A DNA stretch of 18,100 nucleotides, taken from NCBI GenBank assembly GCA_022706175.1, contig JAKJDB010000006.1, positions 1 to 18,100 on the forward strand, read 5' to 3'. Positions 15,564 to 18,100 of the stretch are shown in pieces. This DNA comes from Candidatus Zhuqueibacterota bacterium. GTDB taxonomy: Bacteria > KSB1 > UBA2214. Both the position numbers and the translations under genes were made by a program. The notes beneath the pieces are model-generated. The model did no database searches. It saw only the letters and a program-made list of their open reading frames with translations, and was not told the origin of the DNA. The first letter of the stretch is position 1. Every line of letters begins with the position of its first letter.

Positions 15564-15880
15564 TGCACCTAGCCAGACGTCATAGAGGGGCGCTCCGAAC
15601 AAACGGCGGCCGCACACATCGGCGTTCGCTGCCAACTGGTCATTAACAAAACACCATAAACCCGAAGGGAAAAACAGCAAAGATGGAAAGTAATAAAATA
15701 AAGGGAAGAAAATTCTAACAGGGGAGTGCACGGACGAGACGCGGTCCGGCCATACAGAAATTGCTGGCGCATACGTTTCACCAGGAGAATCTGATTTAAT
15801 CTGCTTTTTGCGCGTTCTTTCGTCTTCTCACTGTGGAGCGGGAGATTCAACAGCTCTTGTCAAAATGGACCCGCCCAAGC
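15564..15880. other. 317-base intergenic region between lspA and the sensor kinase
   Basis: I see no supported gene here. It includes a markedly AT-rich stretch (about 15640-15725), the likely place for the promoter of the kinase/regulator pair on the minus strand, though no -35/-10 or -24/-12 pair stood out. Reading frames through it (for example the kinase frame extended to 15731) have no good binding site. No clear T-tailed hairpin follows lspA. Confidence 0.5.
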
Positions 15881-16432
15881 TCACCGCACCATCTCGCCGT
15901 CCGCCGCCGGCGCCTGCACCGGTTCTTTTTCAAACAGGATATATCCCAGCAGCAGAAACATGCCGATGGTCACGGCGATGTCGGCGACGTTGAACACCGG
16001 CCAGCGATCCAGTTCATACCCCGGGAATTGGACGAACAGCACGTTAAAAGCTGGAATATGGATGTCGAAAAATTCGAAATCAAGAAAATCGACCACCTTG
16101 CCGGAGAGCAGACGGTCGAGCAGATTGCCCAGAGCGCCGCCGAGCACCAACGCCAGCGCCCATCGCGCCAGGCGCTGTGACTGCGGCAGCTGCAACAGAT
16201 AGTAGGTAATGGCGATGCCGGCCAGCAGGGCAAAGACGGTAAAGAACACATTATTGCCCAACTGCAGCCCAAAAGCCATACCCGGATTTTCCACATAGGT
16301 GATGCGGAAAAAATTGCCCAGGACCTGCAGGGAGGCATACAGTTCCATGCTGGAGCGGATGACCGCTTTGGTGATCTGATCCAGAACAAAAACCGCCAGG
16401 GTGAGACCAAAAATCCGATAGTTCGCCCTCAT
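15881..16432 (-). CDS. lspA: Lipoprotein signal peptidase (signal peptidase II)
   Basis: Membrane aspartyl protease that removes the signal peptide of diacylated prolipoproteins. The 183 residues contain four hydrophobic segments and the conserved motifs: DQITK (18-22), VENPGMAFG (47-55), GGALGNLLDR (98-107), VVDF (113-116) and PVFNVAD (145-151). By comparison with Pseudomonas LspA the catalytic pair is Asp115 and Asp151, with Asn103 and Asn148 also conserved. About 36 residues separate the two catalytic aspartates, against 19 in the Pseudomonas enzyme, so the periplasmic loop is enlarged. Its ATG overlaps the stop of the DksA-like gene in an ATGA arrangement, so translation is likely coupled. 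Confidence 0.96.
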   Translation of the reverse strand: MRANYRIFGLTLAVFVLDQITKAVIRSSMELYASLQVLGNFFRITYVENPGMAFGLQLGNNVFFTVFALLAGIAITYYLLQLPQSQRLARWALALVLGGALGNLLDRLLSGKVVDFLDFEFFDIHIPAFNVLFVQFPGYELDRWPVFNVADIAVTIGMFLLLGYILFEKEPVQAPAADGEMVR

Positions 16433-16809
16433 TTATTTTTCTGTCTCTCCTCTTTAGATTTGCACTCGATGCACAACCGGGCATGGGGCACTGCTTCCAG
16501 CCGTTCCGCGTTGATCTCCTTGCCGCAGCCCACGCACAGTCCGAATTCGCCGCGATCGATGCGCTCCAGCGCGAGATTCAGATGATAGAGCAGGTTGCCT
16601 TCCCGAGAGGCGAAAAAGTACTGCTGTTCACGGTCCATCGTGTCCGTGCCCTGATCGGCCATGTGAAAAGCGTACGAGGAGTGGTCTCCCGACGTATCCT
16701 TCATGGAGGTGTTCAGTCCCGAGCTTTTCAGGCGATCCAACTCCTGCAGCAGCGCGGCACGCTTATCCATGATGATTTTTTTATAATGGTTCAATTGTTC
16801 TTTGGTCAT
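16429..16809 (-). CDS. TraR/DksA-family zinc-finger protein
   Basis: A 126-residue DksA/TraR-like protein, expected to bind the RNA polymerase secondary channel and adjust transcription initiation. It has an N-terminal alpha-helical coiled-coil half (about 1-85), with acidic residues at the presumed tip (DTMD, 56-59). A C4 zinc finger follows: CVGC (92-95) and CIEC (113-116). The ATG at 16809 has an excellent AGGAGG five bases upstream. The gene sits 30 bases after ileS and overlaps lspA by four bases. Whether it is the functional DksA of this organism or a paralogue cannot be told from this window. Confidence 0.9.
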   Translation of the reverse strand: MTKEQLNHYKKIIMDKRAALLQELDRLKSSGLNTSMKDTSGDHSSYAFHMADQGTDTMDREQQYFFASREGNLLYHLNLALERIDRGEFGLCVGCGKEINAERLEAVPHARLCIECKSKEERQKNK

Positions 16810-16839
16810 TCGATCCTCCTGACACTACGTACAAGCCGA

Positions 16840-18100
16840 TTAGATTCTGGCGATCCCTACGGAGATGGACTCCTCATCGATCTTCCATTCTTTCTGATGC
16901 GTGCCGCCGGTTTCATTATAGCGCAAACTTTCACACAGCGTTTCATGGCTCACATAATCGCGCATGCGCTCCACCGCCTGAATGAACGGTGCGGAAGCGG
17001 TGAGCCAGATAGAAATGCGATCCGTCACTTCAAATTTGGATTCCTTACGCATGTTCTGCACCCGGTTGACGAACTCGCGGGCCAGTCCCTCATAGGTCAA
17101 TTCTTCTGTGAGAAGGGTCTCAACGGCCACGGTCAGATCGCCCTCGGTGGCTGCCAGCAGACCGGCTCGGTTCTCCGTCTGAACCGTGATGTCCGTCGCC
17201 TCGATGCGATACTCGTGACCATCGACCACCAGCGAACGGTGACCGGCATCCAGGAGGTGCTGGATCTCCTCGTCGGTGAAAGCGCGGATGGCCTCCGCCG
17301 CCTTGTTCACCACCTTGCCGAATTTCGGACCCAGATTTTTAAAAACCGGCTCCGCTTTTTTGCTGACCAGTTCGCTCTCCTGTTCGACGAATTTGATCTG
17401 CTTGACATTGAGCTCTTCCAGCACCAGGGATTCCATGCCGCGGATCAGATCACGGCGTTTTTGCGTCGGCGCGACGATATAGATGCCGGCCAGCGGCTGG
17501 CGGGTCTTGATCGCCGCCTCGTTGCGCAACGATCGACCCAGAAAGACCACTCGCCGGACCAGATCCATGCGCGCTTCCAGTTTCTCATCGCGATAGTCGA
17601 GCAAAGAGTCGCCGGCAACCGGATAGGTGGCCAGATGCACGCTGACCGGCTGATCGGGCTGACCGTCGGTCAAATTGCGGAAAATCTCCTCGCTGATGAA
17701 CGGCGCCAGCGGCGCCATGAGCCGGCTGACGACCACCAGGCACTCCCAGAGCGTCTGATAGGCGGAGCACTTGTCCTGGCCCATCTCTGCTTTCCAGAAC
17801 CGGCGGCGCGACCGCCGCACATACCAGTTGGACAGATCATCCAGCACGAAACTGTTGAGGCTGCGGCCGGCTTTGGTCAGATCGTACCGCTGCATATTTT
17901 CATTCACTTTTTCCGTCAGTCCCGTCAACGCCGAGCACAGCCAGCGATCCAGTTCAGAGCGCTGCTCCACTGGAATGCGCTCTTCGGCCTTGTAGGTAAA
18001 CCGGTCGATATTGGCGTACAGCGCAAAAAACGAATAAGTGTTCACCAGCGTGCCTAAAAACTTTCTCACCACCTCGACCACGCCCTCGGCATCGAACCGG
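16840..18100 (-). CDS. ileS: Isoleucyl-tRNA synthetase, C-terminal part (5' end outside window)
   Basis: Charges tRNA-Ile. The frame is open through the right edge, and residues upstream of the GTG at 18081 continue the family sequence (RFDAEG), so the start lies beyond the window. About 420 C-terminal residues are present, against about 1,050 for a full enzyme; the HIGH, editing and KMSKS parts are not visible. What is visible is the anticodon-binding helical domain (TYSFFALYANIDRF, LDRW, LSNWYVRRSRRRFWK) and a long C-terminal region (IKTRQPLAG, then LTYEGLAREFVNRVQNMRKE). This pattern, without the terminal cysteine zinc site of E. coli-type enzymes, marks the eukaryote-like type 2 IleRS. 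It heads the ileS-dksA-like-lspA string. Confidence 0.95.
   Translation of the reverse strand, partial: RFDAEGVVEVVRKFLGTLVNTYSFFALYANIDRFTYKAEERIPVEQRSELDRWLCSALTGLTEKVNENMQRYDLTKAGRSLNSFVLDDLSNWYVRRSRRRFWKAEMGQDKCSAYQTLWECLVVVSRLMAPLAPFISEEIFRNLTDGQPDQPVSVHLATYPVAGDSLLDYRDEKLEARMDLVRRVVFLGRSLRNEAAIKTRQPLAGIYIVAPTQKRRDLIRGMESLVLEELNVKQIKFVEQESELVSKKAEPVFKNLGPKFGKVVNKAAEAIRAFTDEEIQHLLDAGHRSLVVDGHEYRIEATDITVQTENRAGLLAATEGDLTVAVETLLTEELTYEGLAREFVNRVQNMRKESKFEVTDRISIWLTASAPFIQAVERMRDYVSHETLCESLRYNETGGTHQKEWKIDEESISVGIARI

Noticed and set aside
15563..15731. Longer N-terminus for the FG-GAP kinase
   Set aside because: It would place 56 residues with a second hydrophobic run before a clear signal peptide, begins at GTG, and has no binding site.

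Overview
The window reads as a chromosomal segment of an uncultured bacterium from the FCB (Fibrobacterota-Chlorobiota-Bacteroidota) side of the tree, possibly a KSB1- or Calditrichota-like lineage. The placement is an inference. It rests mainly on the short 287-residue primary-type sigma factor without region 1.1, the DksA-like/LspA operon next to a eukaryote-like IleS, the long-type PyrF, and the DUF2961/GH172 protein beside FG-GAP sensor proteins. Coding density is high. Only three of the fifteen genes lie on the plus strand. I saw no insertion sequences, phage genes, CRISPR arrays, tRNAs or rRNAs.

Layout. 1-758 (+): 3' part of a low-specificity threonine aldolase. 829-1808 (+): an RpoD-like sigma factor with a good -35/-10 promoter and a strong bidirectional terminator. 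1882-5975 (-): a gene string transcribed right to left: NhaC-type antiporter, YfcE-type phosphoesterase, pyrF, a broken pyrE, and a thioredoxin with a Cys/His-rich tail. The first three are almost contiguous; the last two are more loosely spaced. 6098-8207 (-): recO then glyS, 13 bases apart, with a candidate promoter before recO. 8329-10260 (-): a soluble hybrid histidine kinase. 10476-11627 (+): a secreted GH172/DUF2961 glycoside hydrolase. 11639-15563 (-): a sensor kinase with an FG-GAP-like periplasmic domain, overlapping by 8 bases an NtrC-type sigma-54 activator. 15881-18100 (-): ileS (5' end outside the window), a DksA/TraR-like protein and lspA, with the last two overlapping by 4 bases.

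How it fits together. Most of the window is housekeeping: transcription initiation, pyrimidine synthesis, two aminoacyl-tRNA synthetases, recombination repair, lipoprotein maturation. The accessory part is 8329-15563, where two two-component loci flank one secreted glycosidase. A reasonable hypothesis is that the FG-GAP kinase/NtrC pair, perhaps with the hybrid kinase, senses an extracytoplasmic ligand and controls carbohydrate functions such as the GH172 gene. The sequence shows only the adjacency; I found no convincing sigma-54 site upstream of the hydrolase. The clearest anomaly is pyrE, which appears to have lost about 29-32 bases in its middle and is frameshifted.
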